Shown here in pieces: positions 26,435 through 36,538 of a stretch of 64,000 nucleotides of DNA; position 1 is the first letter of the stretch; every line of letters begins with the position of its first letter. Location: positions 620,001-684,000 of the forward strand of contig NZ_LGLW01000001.1 in assembly GCF_013620795.1 (NCBI RefSeq), written 5' to 3'. The notes below the pieces were generated by a model. It was not told the DNA's origin, made no database searches, and was given only the letters and a program-made list of their open reading frames with translations. The stretch comes from Pseudomonas sp. Q2-TVG4-2. GTDB lineage: Bacteria; Pseudomonadota; Gammaproteobacteria; Pseudomonadales; Pseudomonadaceae. The position numbers were made by a program, and so were the translations under genes.

Positions 26435-27739
26435 TTAGTTGAGTTGTTCCACCCGGATCCGCACCACACTGCCGACCACGTCGGAAAGCGCCTCGAGCGC
26501 TGTGATCGCGTCGTCGATACGCTGTTCGACCACTCGGTGAGTGACGAGGATGACCGGCACCAAGCCGTCGTGGACCTCGGCTTCCTTCTGCATGATCGAT
26601 TCGATGTTGATGCCGCGCTCGGACAGGATGGTCGCGACCTGGGCCAGCACGCCCGGATGATCCTTGGCCTGAATGCGCAGGTAATAGGCGCTTTCGCAGG
26701 CGCCGATCGGCAGGATCGGATGCGCTGAAAGCGAGTCGGGCTGGAACGCGAGGTGCGGGACGCGGTTGTTCGGGTCGGTGGTCAGTGCGCGCGCCACATC
26801 AACCAGATCCGCCACCACGGCCGAAGCGGTCGGCTCCATTCCGGCGCCGGCGCCGTAATACAGGGTCGAGCCGACCGCATCGCCGTTGACCATGACCGCA
26901 TTCATCACGCCATTGACGTTGGCGATCAAGCGATCAGCCGGAATCAGGGTCGGGTGGACACGCAGCTCAATACCCGAATCGGTGCTCCGCGCAACACCCA
27001 GATGCTTGATGCGATAGCCCAGCGCTTCTGCGTAGTTGACGTCAGCGGTGGTCAGACGGGAAATGCCTTCGGTATAGGCCTTGTCGAACTGCAGCGGCAC
27101 GCCAAAGGCAATAGAAGCGAGGATGGTCAACTTGTGCGCGGCGTCGATGCCCTCGACGTCGAAGGTCGGATCGGCCTCGGCGTAACCCAGCTCCTGCGCT
27201 TCTTTGAGCACGTCTTCGAAGGTACGGCCTTTCTCGCGCATCTCGGTGAGAATGAAGTTGCCAGTGCCATTGATGATGCCGGCCAGCCAGTTGATCTGAT
27301 TACCCGCCAGGCCCTCACGGATCGCCTTGATGACTGGAATGCCGCCGGCAACCGACGCTTCGAACGCGACGATCACCCCCTTCTCGCGAGCCCTGGCGAA
27401 GATCTCGTTGCCATGCACGGCAATCAGCGCCTTGTTCGCCGTGACGACGTGCTTGCCGTTTTCGATGGCCATAAGGACCAGTTCACGGGCCAGGGTATAA
27501 CCGCCAATCAGCTCGACGACGATGTCGATTTCGGGGTTGTTTGCAACCTCGAAAATATCGTCGGTAATCGGGGTGTCACCGGTGTTGCACTTGGGGTTCG
27601 CATGACGGGCCGCGATCTGCGCGACTTCGATTCCTCGCCCGGCACGGCGGGCGATTTCCGCAGCGTTGCGCTCGAGCACATTGAAGGTACCGCTACCGAC
27701 GGTTCCCAGCCCACAGATGCCAACTTTCACCGGTTTCAA
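26435..27739 (-). CDS. hom: Homoserine dehydrogenase
   Basis: This enzyme reduces aspartate semialdehyde to homoserine, the branch point to threonine and methionine. The 434-residue single-function form has the nucleotide-binding motif GLGTVGSG (10-17), the catalytic domain with GIINGTGNFILTEM and AEADPTFDVEGIDAAHK, and a C-terminal ACT domain (from about 350, YYLRIQAKDHPGVLAQV) for feedback control. The start is TTG at 27739 with GGGAG six bases upstream. It is the only start that gives the family N-terminus KPVKVGICGLG. It is upstream of thrC. Confidence 0.96.
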   Translation of the reverse strand: MKPVKVGICGLGTVGSGTFNVLERNAAEIARRAGRGIEVAQIAARHANPKCNTGDTPITDDIFEVANNPEIDIVVELIGGYTLARELVLMAIENGKHVVTANKALIAVHGNEIFARAREKGVIVAFEASVAGGIPVIKAIREGLAGNQINWLAGIINGTGNFILTEMREKGRTFEDVLKEAQELGYAEADPTFDVEGIDAAHKLTILASIAFGVPLQFDKAYTEGISRLTTADVNYAEALGYRIKHLGVARSTDSGIELRVHPTLIPADRLIANVNGVMNAVMVNGDAVGSTLYYGAGAGMEPTASAVVADLVDVARALTTDPNNRVPHLAFQPDSLSAHPILPIGACESAYYLRIQAKDHPGVLAQVATILSERGINIESIMQKEAEVHDGLVPVILVTHRVVEQRIDDAITALEALSDVVGSVVRIRVEQLN

Positions 27740-27853
27740 GTTGCACTCCCCATTGCCAGCGAACGGCCCCGCACAGCGGCCGAACAAAAGAGTCGCACAT
27801 TACGAAGCGCACGGGATTTAGTCAAATCGGCAGCAACCCCGCAGGCCTCTTCG

Positions 27854-28351
27854 CTAGTCGGGTTTGCTTTGCAACCCCAGACGCCGATGCCATTGGGCGA
27901 GCGACTCATCCGGGTACTCATCGAAACAGCGATCGTCAGGCCCCACCTGCGGCTCGACCCATGACGCCTTCGAAGACAGCATGAGATGGGTGGACTCGGG
28001 TGGACTCGGCAAGTCGGTGTCGATAGCCGATACGTGCGGATGGACAAGGTCTGGCCAGTTCGGGTCCCACAACCAGAGCGCGCTGCCGCACAGCTTGCAG
28101 AAATGACGCTGGCCATCGCTGATGCGGGTTTCTCCGGTTTCCGCATCGACCATCCTGGCCTGATAGAGGCTCAGGTTCTCACGACCCTCGACCTGTAATG
28201 TCCGATGATCGCCACCCAGGTTGATTGCATAGCCGCCCGCTCCGGCCGTCTTGCGGCAGATCGAACAATAGCAGCGCATAAATGGGTATGGCTCGGCTGA
28301 TTCGAGCGAAAAACGAACCGCCTTGCAGTGACAGGAACCTTCGAGCCTCAT
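27854..28351 (-). CDS. GFA family (glutathione-dependent formaldehyde-activating-like) protein
   Basis: This 165-residue protein has the GFA zinc-binding fold, seen in the cysteines of GSCHCKAVRF, RCYCSICRKT and FCKLCGSALW, which make up two zinc sites. The family is named for an enzyme once proposed to join glutathione and formaldehyde, but most members have no proven activity. It stands between hom and dsbC and shows no link to either. Confidence 0.85.
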   Translation of the reverse strand: MRLEGSCHCKAVRFSLESAEPYPFMRCYCSICRKTAGAGGYAINLGGDHRTLQVEGRENLSLYQARMVDAETGETRISDGQRHFCKLCGSALWLWDPNWPDLVHPHVSAIDTDLPSPPESTHLMLSSKASWVEPQVGPDDRCFDEYPDESLAQWHRRLGLQSKPD

Positions 28352-28461
28352 ATTCGCACCTCCACGGTATGCCTTCAGGCTTTGAACGCGAGGGGCAGAA
28401 CAGTTCAGCCGCTGGCAAAACGGGACAGCGGCTTCATGACCGAAGGTGCAGACCTAGCCGA

Positions 28462-29187
28462 TTACTTGGCTTTCAGAGCCAACTCGGCAAGCTGCGGTGC
28501 TGGCTGATAACCGGGGATGATCTGCCCATCAGCCAGAATGATCGCCGGCGTACCCTGAACACCGATCAGCTGACCCAGCTCGTATTGCTCGGCAACAGGG
28601 TTTTCGCAGCTTGCGGCGGGGACTTCTTCGCGCGCTTTGGCCTTGTTCATCGCAGCGTGACGATCCTTGGCGCACCAGACGCTGGTCAGCGTATTGGCGC
28701 CGTGACTGCCCATCCCCTGCCTAGGGAAGGCCATGTAACGAACCTCGACGCCCAAGCGGTTCAGCTCGGGCACCTCACTGTGGAGTTTTTGACAGTAGCC
28801 GCAATCGGTATCGGTGAATACCGTGATATGAGTTTTGGGCTTTTGCGGTGCGAAGACCACCATCTCGCTGACGGGAATCGCCTCTATCGCCTTGGCTACC
28901 GAGCGGCTTTGGGCCTGCTCGGTCAGGTTGGTGGCCTGACCTTCCTTGAACTGGAACATGTATCCCTGGATTACGAATTGCCCGTCAGCGCTTGCGTACA
29001 GCTGCCGGCCACCCTTGAGCTGGACCTGGTACACGCCATCCATGGGACTTTCGGCAATCGATTCGATCGGCATGCCTGGCTGTATGGATTGCAGCGATTG
29101 ACGGATCGCCTTGTCAGGGCCTGCAGCCAGGGCAAAGGTGCTGGCAAGACCGAGGGTCGCGGCAGCAAATAAACGAATCACGCGCAT
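28462..29187 (-). CDS. dsbC: Periplasmic thiol:disulfide interchange protein DsbC
   Basis: DsbC corrects wrong disulfide bonds in the periplasm and is kept reduced by DsbD. This 241-residue protein has a signal peptide (1-22, ending ALAA), an N-terminal dimerisation domain (to about 85), and a thioredoxin fold with the active site C129-GY-C132. The cis-proline loop GVQGTPAIIL is near the end. It is next to xerD, as in other pseudomonads. Confidence 0.95.
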   Translation of the reverse strand: MRVIRLFAAATLGLASTFALAAGPDKAIRQSLQSIQPGMPIESIAESPMDGVYQVQLKGGRQLYASADGQFVIQGYMFQFKEGQATNLTEQAQSRSVAKAIEAIPVSEMVVFAPQKPKTHITVFTDTDCGYCQKLHSEVPELNRLGVEVRYMAFPRQGMGSHGANTLTSVWCAKDRHAAMNKAKAREEVPAASCENPVAEQYELGQLIGVQGTPAIILADGQIIPGYQPAPQLAELALKAK

Positions 29188-29316
29188 GGAGTCTCCGGGC
29201 GACTTCGATCGAGGAAAAGGGCGGCAGATTAACATAGCCGCCGCCATCCAGCTCGTGTCACCGGGGCTTCGGTCGTCGGCTTTGTGGATTGCCGCGCACC
29301 TCCGAGCGACCGCTGA

Positions 29317-30213
29317 TCACCCGCGCGGATGATGCTGAGCATGGAGCTCCTGCAGCCGCGCGCGAGCGATATGGGTGTAGATCTGCGTGGTGGATAGATC
29401 GCTGTGGCCGAGGAGCATCTGCACGGTTCGAAGATCTGCGCCATGGTTGAGCAGGTGCGTGGCGAACGCATGGCGCAGCGTGTGCGGGGAAATCGAGGCC
29501 GCCACCCCTGCCTGCCGGGCGTGCAGCTTGATTCGATGCCAGAATGTCTGTCGCGTCATCAGGTCCCCGCGCCGACTGGGAAACACCACATCGCTGACCT
29601 TGCCGTTAAGGAGCGTCTCCCGGGGCTCGCGCAGATAGCGCGTCAGCCAGTGCAGCGCTTCCCCGCCCAGCGGCACCAGACGCTCCTTGTTGCCCTTACC
29701 AAATGTACGCAACACCCCCTGGCGAAGATTGAGCTGCTCCAGGCTCAGGCTGACCAATTCGGTCACGCGTAGACCGGTCGCATAGAGAACCTCCAACATA
29801 GCCCGGTCGCGCATTCCCAGCGGATCGCCGATGTCGGGAGCGGCCAGCAGAGCTTCTACGTCCGTCTCGGATAACGCCTTGGGCAATGGCCGGCCGAGCT
29901 GCGGCAGATCGACTCGCAGCGTAGGGTCAACCGAGATGGAGCCCTCGCGCAGCAAGAATCGATAGAAACCACGAAGGCCGGAAAGGAGCCGCGCTGTAGA
30001 ACGCGCCTTGTAATCGCTGGCTAGACGCCAGGCGAGGTGGTCGAGAATCACGTCCCGGCCCGCGTCGATCAAGCGGACGTCGCGCTCGTCGAGCCAGCTA
30101 TTGAACAGCGCCAGATCACTGCGATAGGCCTCGCGGGTATTGTCCGACAGTCCGTTTTCAAGCCAGAGAGCATCAAGGAAACGGTCAATCACGGGGTCAT
30201 CGAGTGCGGGCAT
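29317..30213 (-). CDS. xerD: Site-specific tyrosine recombinase XerD
   Basis: XerD works with XerC at the dif site to resolve chromosome dimers at division, with FtsK. The 298-residue protein has an N-terminal SAM-like domain (1-90) and a catalytic domain with R149, K173, H244, R247, H270 and the nucleophile Y279 (STTQIYTHIA) all present. The length is standard. It is a chromosomal housekeeping enzyme here, not part of a mobile element. Confidence 0.96.
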   Translation of the reverse strand: MPALDDPVIDRFLDALWLENGLSDNTREAYRSDLALFNSWLDERDVRLIDAGRDVILDHLAWRLASDYKARSTARLLSGLRGFYRFLLREGSISVDPTLRVDLPQLGRPLPKALSETDVEALLAAPDIGDPLGMRDRAMLEVLYATGLRVTELVSLSLEQLNLRQGVLRTFGKGNKERLVPLGGEALHWLTRYLREPRETLLNGKVSDVVFPSRRGDLMTRQTFWHRIKLHARQAGVAASISPHTLRHAFATHLLNHGADLRTVQMLLGHSDLSTTQIYTHIARARLQELHAQHHPRG

Positions 30214-30426
30214 GAAAGAATCATCAGCAAGTGAAGGCGCATTAGTGTTCCATAGCCCGCATCCGCCCTGCCAGGCTCAACCCCAATCCAGATTGGCGGA
30301 GTGAATTGGCAAGAGGACTGGGAAGAACTCGCTGCCAGGCCGAGTCGTGACGCTGCATGCCTAGCTGAGCGGATATCGCCGAACAAATAAACGCATTTCC
30401 AGGCCACTGAAAGCAAATGAACGGCC

Positions 30427-30457
30427 AAAAAAAAAGCAGCCCGAAGGCTGCTTTTTT
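30427..30457. terminator. Rho-independent terminator after rplS
   Basis: GCAGCC and GGCTGC enclose a CGAA tetraloop, flanked by nine A on one side and six T on the other. It lies 15 bases after the rplS stop and ends the rpsP-rimM-trmD-rplS operon; it can act in both directions. Confidence 0.92.
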
Positions 30458-30471
30458 GAAGGAAACTTTCC

Positions 30472-30822
30472 TCAGGAAAGTTTTTCCTTGATACGGGCTG
30501 CCTTGCCGGACAGCGCGCGGAGGTAGTACAGCTTGGCTTTACGGACATCACCACGGCGCTTAACGCTGAGGCTGTCGACCATTGGGCTGTAGTACTGGAA
30601 GGTACGCTCAACACCAACACCGTTGGAGATCTTGCGAACGGTGAATGCGCTGTTCAGGCCGCGGTTACGCTTGCCAATCACGACACCTTCGAAGGCCTGC
30701 AGACGCTCACGCTCGCCTTCCTTTACCTTCACCTGGACGACTACAGTGTCACCGGGGGCGAACGGAGGCAGTTCTTTGGTCATCTGCTCAGCTTCGAGCG
30801 CCTGGATAATCTTGTTGGTCAT
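30472..30822 (-). CDS. rplS: 50S ribosomal protein L19
   Basis: L19 lies at the interface of the two ribosomal subunits. The 116-residue protein has the family pattern [42 protein letters not shown] and [11 protein letters not shown]. It is the last gene of the rpsP-rimM-trmD-rplS operon and is followed by a strong terminator. Confidence 0.98.
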   Translation of the reverse strand: MTNKIIQALEAEQMTKELPPFAPGDTVVVQVKVKEGERERLQAFEGVVIGKRNRGLNSAFTVRKISNGVGVERTFQYYSPMVDSLSVKRRGDVRKAKLYYLRALSGKAARIKEKLS

Positions 30823-30865
30823 GCTGTGCTCCTAAGGCAGGCCGTCATGGCGTGCCATCGATACG

Positions 30866-31618
30866 TTAACTATCGTCCCGCTGACGGATGTATTCCTTCA
30901 GCAGCTTTTGTTCTTCCCCAGAAAGCGAGCGGCTATCCAGAAGATCAGCGCGGCGTTCCCAGGTCCTTCCGAGGGACTGCTGCAAGCGCCAGCGCCGGAT
31001 GTGTTCATGGTTGCCACTAAGCAGCACCTCTGGAACACGTTTGTCCGCATACACTTCCGGTCGCGTGTAGTGCGGGCAGTCGAGCAGGCCGTCGGTAAAC
31101 GAATCCTCCTCGGCGGAATCAGCATGACCCAGCGCCCCGGGGAGCAAGCGGGTCACGGCATCGACCAGCACCATGGCCGGCAATTCACCACCGGACAACA
31201 CGTAATCGCCAATCGACCATTCCTCGTCGACGTGCGCTTCGATGAAACGCTCGTCAATACCTTCGTATCGACCGGCAATGAGGATAAGTCCCCCCTCCTT
31301 CGCCAGATCGCGGACATCAGCCTGTTTCAGCTGACGCCCCTGAGGCGACAGGTAAATCACCTTCGCCTTCTCGCCAGCGGCCTGCTTGGCATCTGCCAAG
31401 GCAAGCTCTAGCGGCTTGATCTTCATCACCATGCCGGGGCCGCCACCGAAAGGTCGATCATCCACTGTCTGGTGACGATCTTCGGTATAGCTCCGGGGAT
31501 TCCAGCACCGTAGCTCCAGCAGCCCCTGCTTCACCGCTCGACTAGTAATACCGTAGTCACGGATGGCAGCGAACATGTCTGGAAACAGACTGATCACTTC
31601 GACACGAAAGCTGGACAT
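30866..31618 (-). CDS. trmD: tRNA (guanine-N1)-methyltransferase
   Basis: TrmD methylates G37 of tRNAs next to the anticodon, using S-adenosylmethionine, and prevents frameshifts. The 250-residue protein has the SPOUT trefoil-knot motifs [13 protein letters not shown] and [18 protein letters not shown] and the family segment [12 protein letters not shown]. The start at 31618 leaves five bases to the rimM stop; an alternative start at 31642 would overlap rimM. It lies third in the operon. Confidence 0.97.
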   Translation of the reverse strand: MSSFRVEVISLFPDMFAAIRDYGITSRAVKQGLLELRCWNPRSYTEDRHQTVDDRPFGGGPGMVMKIKPLELALADAKQAAGEKAKVIYLSPQGRQLKQADVRDLAKEGGLILIAGRYEGIDERFIEAHVDEEWSIGDYVLSGGELPAMVLVDAVTRLLPGALGHADSAEEDSFTDGLLDCPHYTRPEVYADKRVPEVLLSGNHEHIRRWRLQQSLGRTWERRADLLDSRSLSGEEQKLLKEYIRQRDDS

Positions 31619-31623
31619 ATCGC

Positions 31624-32160
31624 TCAGAAGTCCGCGTCCCATTCGACGTGCATCTCGCCTGCATCCAGATCGACCCTTAAGACGCAGGGGTCGGTATAGG
31701 GCAGCAAACGTTCACGATCATCCAGGCTACCGTCAAACGGCTTGACTACCAGCACATCGTTGGCGCCGGTCTCAAGCAGATGATCCACCCGCCCAAGCAC
31801 TTGCCCGAGCTGATTGATGACCTTCAGGCCCTGAAGCTGGAACCAGTAATACTCATCACCAGTCAAGTCAGGCAGTTCATCACGAGGGATGCAGATCTCG
31901 AAGTCGGCGTACGTACGCGCCACTTCACGATCAGTCAGTCCATTCAGCGTAGCCACCAGAATCTTGCCCTGGAGGCGCCCCTTGACCAGCTCAACCTGTT
32001 TGACTTCGTCGCCTCGCCTGAGCGTCCAGCGTCGATAGTCCAGCAGATTTTCGATCGGATCGGTAAAGGAATAGATCTTTACGTCACCACGCACGCCATG
32101 CACCGAAACGATCTTGCCGATAACGATAAGGTCTTCGGCCGGGGCTGACGTGGCGTTCAT
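31624..32160 (-). CDS. rimM: Ribosome maturation factor RimM
   Basis: RimM helps assemble the head of the 30S subunit and binds ribosomal protein S19. The 178-residue protein has the N-terminal RimM domain ([22 protein letters not shown]) and a C-terminal PRC-barrel ([49 protein letters not shown]). It lies five bases after rpsP. Confidence 0.97.
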   Translation of the reverse strand: MNATSAPAEDLIVIGKIVSVHGVRGDVKIYSFTDPIENLLDYRRWTLRRGDEVKQVELVKGRLQGKILVATLNGLTDREVARTYADFEICIPRDELPDLTGDEYYWFQLQGLKVINQLGQVLGRVDHLLETGANDVLVVKPFDGSLDDRERLLPYTDPCVLRVDLDAGEMHVEWDADF

Positions 32161-32165
32161 GTGTT

Positions 32166-32417
32166 TCAGGCAGCAGCCTTGGAAGCTTCCTTCAGCAGCT
32201 GAGCAACACGCTCAGACGGCTGTGCGCCCTGGCCCAACCAATAAGCGGCACGCTCCTGGTTTACCGAGAGCTTCACTTCTGCACCCGAGGCAACCGGATT
32301 GAAGAAACCGATGCGCTCAACGAAGCGACCATCACGCGGGTTGCGGCTGTTGGTCACGGTCAGGTGGTAGAAAGGGCGCTTCTTGGAGCCGCCACGGGCG
32401 AGACGAATAGTTACCAT
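32166..32417 (-). CDS. rpsP: 30S ribosomal protein S16
   Basis: S16 is an 83-residue protein that stabilises the 30S subunit. It begins [19 protein letters not shown] and has [18 protein letters not shown], both family signatures. It is first in its operon. The start at 32417 follows a promoter seen 68-95 bases upstream. Confidence 0.98.
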   Translation of the reverse strand: MVTIRLARGGSKKRPFYHLTVTNSRNPRDGRFVERIGFFNPVASGAEVKLSVNQERAAYWLGQGAQPSERVAQLLKEASKAAA

Positions 32418-32484
32418 GTGAACATCGTTCCTGTAGTCGGTACAGCAAATCTGAATGCAGGGCCCAAGGCCCGAAAGGCCGCAT

Positions 32485-32512
32485 ATTCTAAGGATTATCC
32501 GGACTTTTGCAA
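32485..32512 (-). promoter_or_regulatory. Promoter of the rpsP operon
   Basis: On the minus strand, TTGCAA (32512-32507) and TAGAAT (32490-32485) are 16 bases apart and lie about 70 bases before the rpsP start. The -10 box matches the sigma-70 consensus at five of six positions. Confidence 0.5.
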
Positions 32513-32604
32513 ATGGCTTTTTCAAAAACAACCGCAGTCCTCTGCAGCAGGCCCATCCCGCTTCGGCGGCGACCAGCAACGGGCCGCGCCGAAAGCCTTG
32601 GAAG

Positions 32605-33984
32605 CTAGAACTTCGGCATCCCACCACCGCCTGGGAACATACCGCCCATGCCGCGCATCATCTTGGCCATGCCGCCTTTGCCGCTGACCTTCTTCATCAT
32701 CTTCTGCATCTGTTTGTGCTGCTTGATCAGGCGACCAATGTCCTGCACCTGCGTGCCGGAGCCCATGGCGATGCGACGCTTGCGCGAGCCGCTGATGATA
32801 TCCGGGTTGCGGCGCTCGACAGGCGTCATCGAGTTGATGATGGCTTCCATCTGCTTGAACTGCTTCTCGGCCGCGCCTTGGGCATTGCCCATCTGCGAAA
32901 GATTCACGCCGCCGATCGACGGCAGCTTGTCCATCAGCCCGCCGAGGCCGCCCATGTTTTTCATCTGCTGAAGCTGATCACGGAAATCTTCCAGATCGAA
33001 GCCCTTGCCCTTCTTCAGCTTCTTGGTGAGTTTCTCGGCCTTCTCCCGATCCAGGGTCTGCTCGGCCTGCTCGATCAGGCTGAGCACGTCACCCATGCCG
33101 AGGATGCGCGAGGCGATCCGGTCCGGATGAAACGGCTCGAGCGCATCGCTCTTCTCGCCCATGCCGAGGAATTTGATCGGCTTGCCGGTGATATGACGGA
33201 CCGACAACGCGGCACCACCACGCGCGTCACCGTCGACCTTGGTCAGCACCACGCCGGTCAGCGGAAGTGCTTCGCCGAACGCCTTGGCGGTATTGGCCGC
33301 ATCCTGGCCGGTCATCGCATCGACCACGAACAGCGTCTCGGCCGGCTTGATCGCCGCATGAACGGCCTGGATTTCGGCCATCATTTCGGCATCGATCGCC
33401 AGCCGTCCGGCGGTGTCGACCAGCACCACATCGATGTATTTGAGCTTGGCCTCGCGAATAGCCGCCTGGGCGATCTCCACTGGCTTCTGGCTGGTATCGG
33501 ATGGAAAGAAGGTCACGCCCACTTCCGCAGCCAAGGTTTCCAGCTGCTTGATCGCTGCCGGGCGATAGATGTCTGCAGAGACCACCAGTACCGACTTCTT
33601 CTTGCGCTCCTTGAGGAATCGCGCCAACTTGCCGACCGTCGTGGTCTTACCCGCGCCCTGCAGGCCAGCCATCAGCACCACGGCCGGCGGCACTACGCTG
33701 AGGTCGAGGTCTTCGTTGGCGGCGCCCATCAACTCTTCGAGTTCTGCGCGCACGATCTTTACGAAGGCCTGACCAGGCGTCAGGCTTTTGGAGACCTCCG
33801 TCCCGACAGCCCTGTCCTTGACCCTGGCGACAAACTCCTTGACCACCGGCAGCGCAACGTCGGCCTCGAGCAGCGCCATACGCACTTCGCGCAGGGTGTC
33901 CTTGATGTTGTCCTCGGTCAGCTTGGCCTTGCCGGTAACATGGCGAAGCGTCTGGGAGAGGCGGTCGGTTAGGTTTTCAAACAT
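32605..33984 (-). CDS. ffh: Signal recognition particle protein Ffh
   Basis: Ffh binds 4.5S RNA and signal sequences of nascent membrane proteins and delivers them to FtsY by a GTP-dependent step. The 459-residue protein has the N domain (1-90), the G domain with P-loop GLQGAGKTT (107-115) and [14 protein letters not shown], and a Met-rich M domain (from about 300) ending in [20 protein letters not shown]. The RNA-binding motif [12 protein letters not shown] is present. It is upstream of the rpsP operon on the same strand but has 187 bases between. Confidence 0.98.
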   Translation of the reverse strand: MFENLTDRLSQTLRHVTGKAKLTEDNIKDTLREVRMALLEADVALPVVKEFVARVKDRAVGTEVSKSLTPGQAFVKIVRAELEELMGAANEDLDLSVVPPAVVLMAGLQGAGKTTTVGKLARFLKERKKKSVLVVSADIYRPAAIKQLETLAAEVGVTFFPSDTSQKPVEIAQAAIREAKLKYIDVVLVDTAGRLAIDAEMMAEIQAVHAAIKPAETLFVVDAMTGQDAANTAKAFGEALPLTGVVLTKVDGDARGGAALSVRHITGKPIKFLGMGEKSDALEPFHPDRIASRILGMGDVLSLIEQAEQTLDREKAEKLTKKLKKGKGFDLEDFRDQLQQMKNMGGLGGLMDKLPSIGGVNLSQMGNAQGAAEKQFKQMEAIINSMTPVERRNPDIISGSRKRRIAMGSGTQVQDIGRLIKQHKQMQKMMKKVSGKGGMAKMMRGMGGMFPGGGGMPKF

Positions 33985-34227
33985 GTGCCATTTCCACGCT
34001 GGATGTGGTTAAGGCACCGATTATAGAAGCTGCGACCCCCGGGCCGGTACCCCGCCGTCGATGCTTTTCATCGATACCGCTCAACCAACCCCAACGAAGG
34101 ACGGCACGGTCTTCCAGCAAGCCCACCGCGTCCAGCCCCACCGAGCAACAAACCGCTCTGTCCGCGCACTTTTGTGCGCCCAGTGTTTGTGCCACACTCA
34201 GCGCCTTTCGAGCCTGCTAACAGACCT

Positions 34228-35028
34228 ATGCACCCTCTGCTACCGAGCCTAGCCGCCGCCTGCCTATATGCTGGCGTCACCGGATACCAAGGCCTGCGCC
34301 TGGCGCAACGCACCGTGCCTGACAAACGTCTGCTTCTCGCCCTGGGCGCGCTGGCGCTCATGGCACACGGGGTGAGCCTATTCATTCAGCTATTGTCGCC
34401 GAGCGGCCTGCATCTTGATTTCTTCACAGCCTCGAGTCTGATCGCTGCAGCCGTGATCCTCCTGATCCTGCTCGCGCTTTACCGCATGCCGGTCGAAAAC
34501 CTTCTGCTACTGCTCTTTCCGCTCGGCTGCCTTACGGTGCTTTTCGCCCAGTTCGCCCCGTCCGGCACCGCGCCGGCCATCACCGAGCAACCGGGCATCC
34601 TGGCCCACATCCTGCTGTCGATACTGGCTTACGGGATGCTCACGATTGCGGTTTTCCAGTCCTTGCTGCTGCTCCTGCAGGACCACCACCTCAAGCACAA
34701 ACACCCGTCCGGCCTGATCAAGAACTTCCCACCTCTGCAGACCATGGAAAGCCTGCTGTTCGGCTTCCTTCTTGCCGGCTGGCTGCTGCTGTCGGCATCG
34801 CTGATTTCCGGCTGGCTGTTTCTCGATAACCTTTTCGCCCAGCATCTGGTGCACAAGACGCTATTGTCAGTGGTGGCCTGGGTGGTCTTCGGCATGCTGC
34901 TGTGGGGCCGACATCAGCTTGGCTGGCGCGGCTACAAGGCCATTCGCTGGACCCTTGCAGGCTTCTGCCTACTGATGCTGGCCTACTTCGGCAGCAAACT
35001 GGTCCGCGAATTCATCCTGCACATCTAG
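34228..35028 (+). CDS. Inner-membrane cytochrome c assembly-like protein (YpjD/CcsA family)
   Basis: This 266-residue protein has eight hydrophobic segments and belongs to the CcsA/CcmF/YpjD cytochrome c assembly family, seen in HILLSILAYGMLTIAVFQSLLLLLQ and the closing WGRHQLGWRGYKAIRWTLAGF. E. coli YpjD and its kin stand next to ffh and a CorC-like gene, as here. Haem handling is suggested by the fold, but no function has been shown for this group. It is divergent from ffh and ten bases from the next gene. Confidence 0.88.
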   Translation: MHPLLPSLAAACLYAGVTGYQGLRLAQRTVPDKRLLLALGALALMAHGVSLFIQLLSPSGLHLDFFTASSLIAAAVILLILLALYRMPVENLLLLLFPLGCLTVLFAQFAPSGTAPAITEQPGILAHILLSILAYGMLTIAVFQSLLLLLQDHHLKHKHPSGLIKNFPPLQTMESLLFGFLLAGWLLLSASLISGWLFLDNLFAQHLVHKTLLSVVAWVVFGMLLWGRHQLGWRGYKAIRWTLAGFCLLMLAYFGSKLVREFILHI

Positions 35029-35037
35029 GGCCACTAC

Positions 35038-36324
35038 GTGGAACATTTACACCCCGGCTTTCTGGTCGGCATGCTGGTCTTTTTGCTTTTGTGCTCGGCA
35101 TTCTTCTCCAGCTCCGAAACCGGAATGCTCAGCCTCAACCGCTACCGCCTGCGCCACCAGGCCAAGGAAGGACATCGGGGCGCAAAACGCGCGAGCACGC
35201 TGCTTGAACGGCCGGATCGGCTACTCGGGACCATTCTGGTCGGCAACAATTTCGTCAATATCCTCGCCTCATCCATCGCCACGGTGCTGGCGATCAAGCT
35301 GTGGGGCGAGGCCGGTATCGCAATCGCGACCATTGGCCTGACCATCACGCTGCTGATTTTCGGCGAGATAACCCCTAAGACCCTCGCCGCTCTGCGACCC
35401 GAGGCGGTCGCCTATCCGGTCAGCCTTCCGCTGCTGCTGCTGCAGAAAGTACTGTATCCGCTGGTGGCATTGCTCAATTGGATCAGCAACGGCCTGCTCA
35501 GGCTGCTCGGGGTCGATCTATCCAACAAGGGTAACGACAGCCTGTCCACCGAAGAGCTGCGTAGCGTCGTGCATGAATCGGGCAGCGACATGCCGATGAA
35601 CCGACAAAGCATGCTGCTCGGCATCCTCGATCTGGAAAGGGTCACGGTCGATGACATCATGATTCCTCGCAACGAAGTTGCCGGCATTGACCTTGAGGAC
35701 GATCTGGAAACCATCGTGACCCAGCTGCGCACTACCCCTCATACCCGCCTTCCGGTGTATCGCAAGGACATCAATCAGATCGAAGGCATCGTGCACATGC
35801 GGCAGATCGCGCGGCTACTCAGCCACGATCAGCTTACCCGGGAAAGCTTGCTTGACGCCTGCAATGAGCCTTACTTCATTCCCGAGAACACCCCGCTCTC
35901 CACTCAGCTGGTCAATTTCCAGAAGCAGAAACGGCGTATCGGTATCGTCGTCGACGAATACGGCGATGTGCTGGGGATCGTTACCCTGGAAGACATTCTC
36001 GAAGAGATCGTCGGCGAGTTCAGCAATCAGGACGCCTTGCGCAGCCCGGACATTCATCCGCAGGACGACGGAACCCTGGTGATCGACGGCGCCGCCTATC
36101 TGCGCGAAGTCAACCGAGCCCTGGGCTGGCACCTCCCCTGTGACGGCCCCAAGACCCTCAACGGCTTGATTACCGAAGCGCTCGAGCATATTCCGGATAG
36201 CGGTATCTGCCTGCAGATCAACCAGTACCGGCTCGAGATCCTGCAGGCCGCAGACAATCGCGTCAAAAGCGTACGCGCCTGGGTGATCGAAGACACCCAG
36301 GATGCATCGAGCGACGCGCTGTGA
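35038..36324 (+). CDS. HlyC/CorC family (CNNM-type) membrane transporter
   Basis: This 428-residue protein has an N-terminal DUF21 membrane domain (about 1-190, with SSSETGMLSLNRYRLRH and LLIFGEITPKTLAAL), a CBS pair (about 205-330), and a C-terminal CorC/HlyC domain (about 345-425). This is the design of CNNM/CorB-type magnesium or cobalt transport proteins. The start is GTG at 35038 with AGGG upstream, ten bases after the cytochrome assembly-like gene, so the two form an operon. The ion moved is inferred from the family. Confidence 0.92.
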   Translation: MEHLHPGFLVGMLVFLLLCSAFFSSSETGMLSLNRYRLRHQAKEGHRGAKRASTLLERPDRLLGTILVGNNFVNILASSIATVLAIKLWGEAGIAIATIGLTITLLIFGEITPKTLAALRPEAVAYPVSLPLLLLQKVLYPLVALLNWISNGLLRLLGVDLSNKGNDSLSTEELRSVVHESGSDMPMNRQSMLLGILDLERVTVDDIMIPRNEVAGIDLEDDLETIVTQLRTTPHTRLPVYRKDINQIEGIVHMRQIARLLSHDQLTRESLLDACNEPYFIPENTPLSTQLVNFQKQKRRIGIVVDEYGDVLGIVTLEDILEEIVGEFSNQDALRSPDIHPQDDGTLVIDGAAYLREVNRALGWHLPCDGPKTLNGLITEALEHIPDSGICLQINQYRLEILQAADNRVKSVRAWVIEDTQDASSDAL

Positions 36325-36346
36325 CGGTATTGATTGCGTTGGCGCC

Positions 36347-36538
36347 CTAAAACAGTAACCCGCTTGCGCGTGCCCGCTCATGGCAACGCAGCAGCACCTG
36401 GCGCCGCTCCTGGTTGTCCATGCGACTCCAGCGACGGATCTCGTCGATGCTGCGCTGACAGCCGGTACAGAAATCCTCCTCATCCAACGCGCAGATACTG
36501 ACACAGGGCGAGGCGACCGGCTTATCCTCGGTGCTCAA
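36347..36538 (-). CDS. DUF1289 domain protein
   Basis: This 63-residue protein has the DUF1289 pattern: [18 protein letters not shown] with four cysteines, followed by a helix ([19 protein letters not shown]). The cysteines may bind a metal; function is unknown. Its start overlaps the stop of the gamma-carbonic anhydrase gene by four bases, so it is co-translated with it. Confidence 0.88.
   Translation of the reverse strand: MSTEDKPVASPCVSICALDEEDFCTGCQRSIDEIRRWSRMDNQERRQVLLRCHERARASGLLF

Noticed and set aside
26753-27964. 403-codon plus-strand frame opposite hom
   Set aside because: Antisense shadow of hom; composition follows the opposite strand codons.
29317-30213. XerD-like recombinase as sign of a mobile element
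   Set aside because: Length, motifs and position next to dsbC match the housekeeping XerD; no attachment sites or other mobile genes are seen.
32455-33972. 505-codon plus-strand frame opposite ffh
   Set aside because: Antisense shadow of ffh, which is intact and unmistakable.
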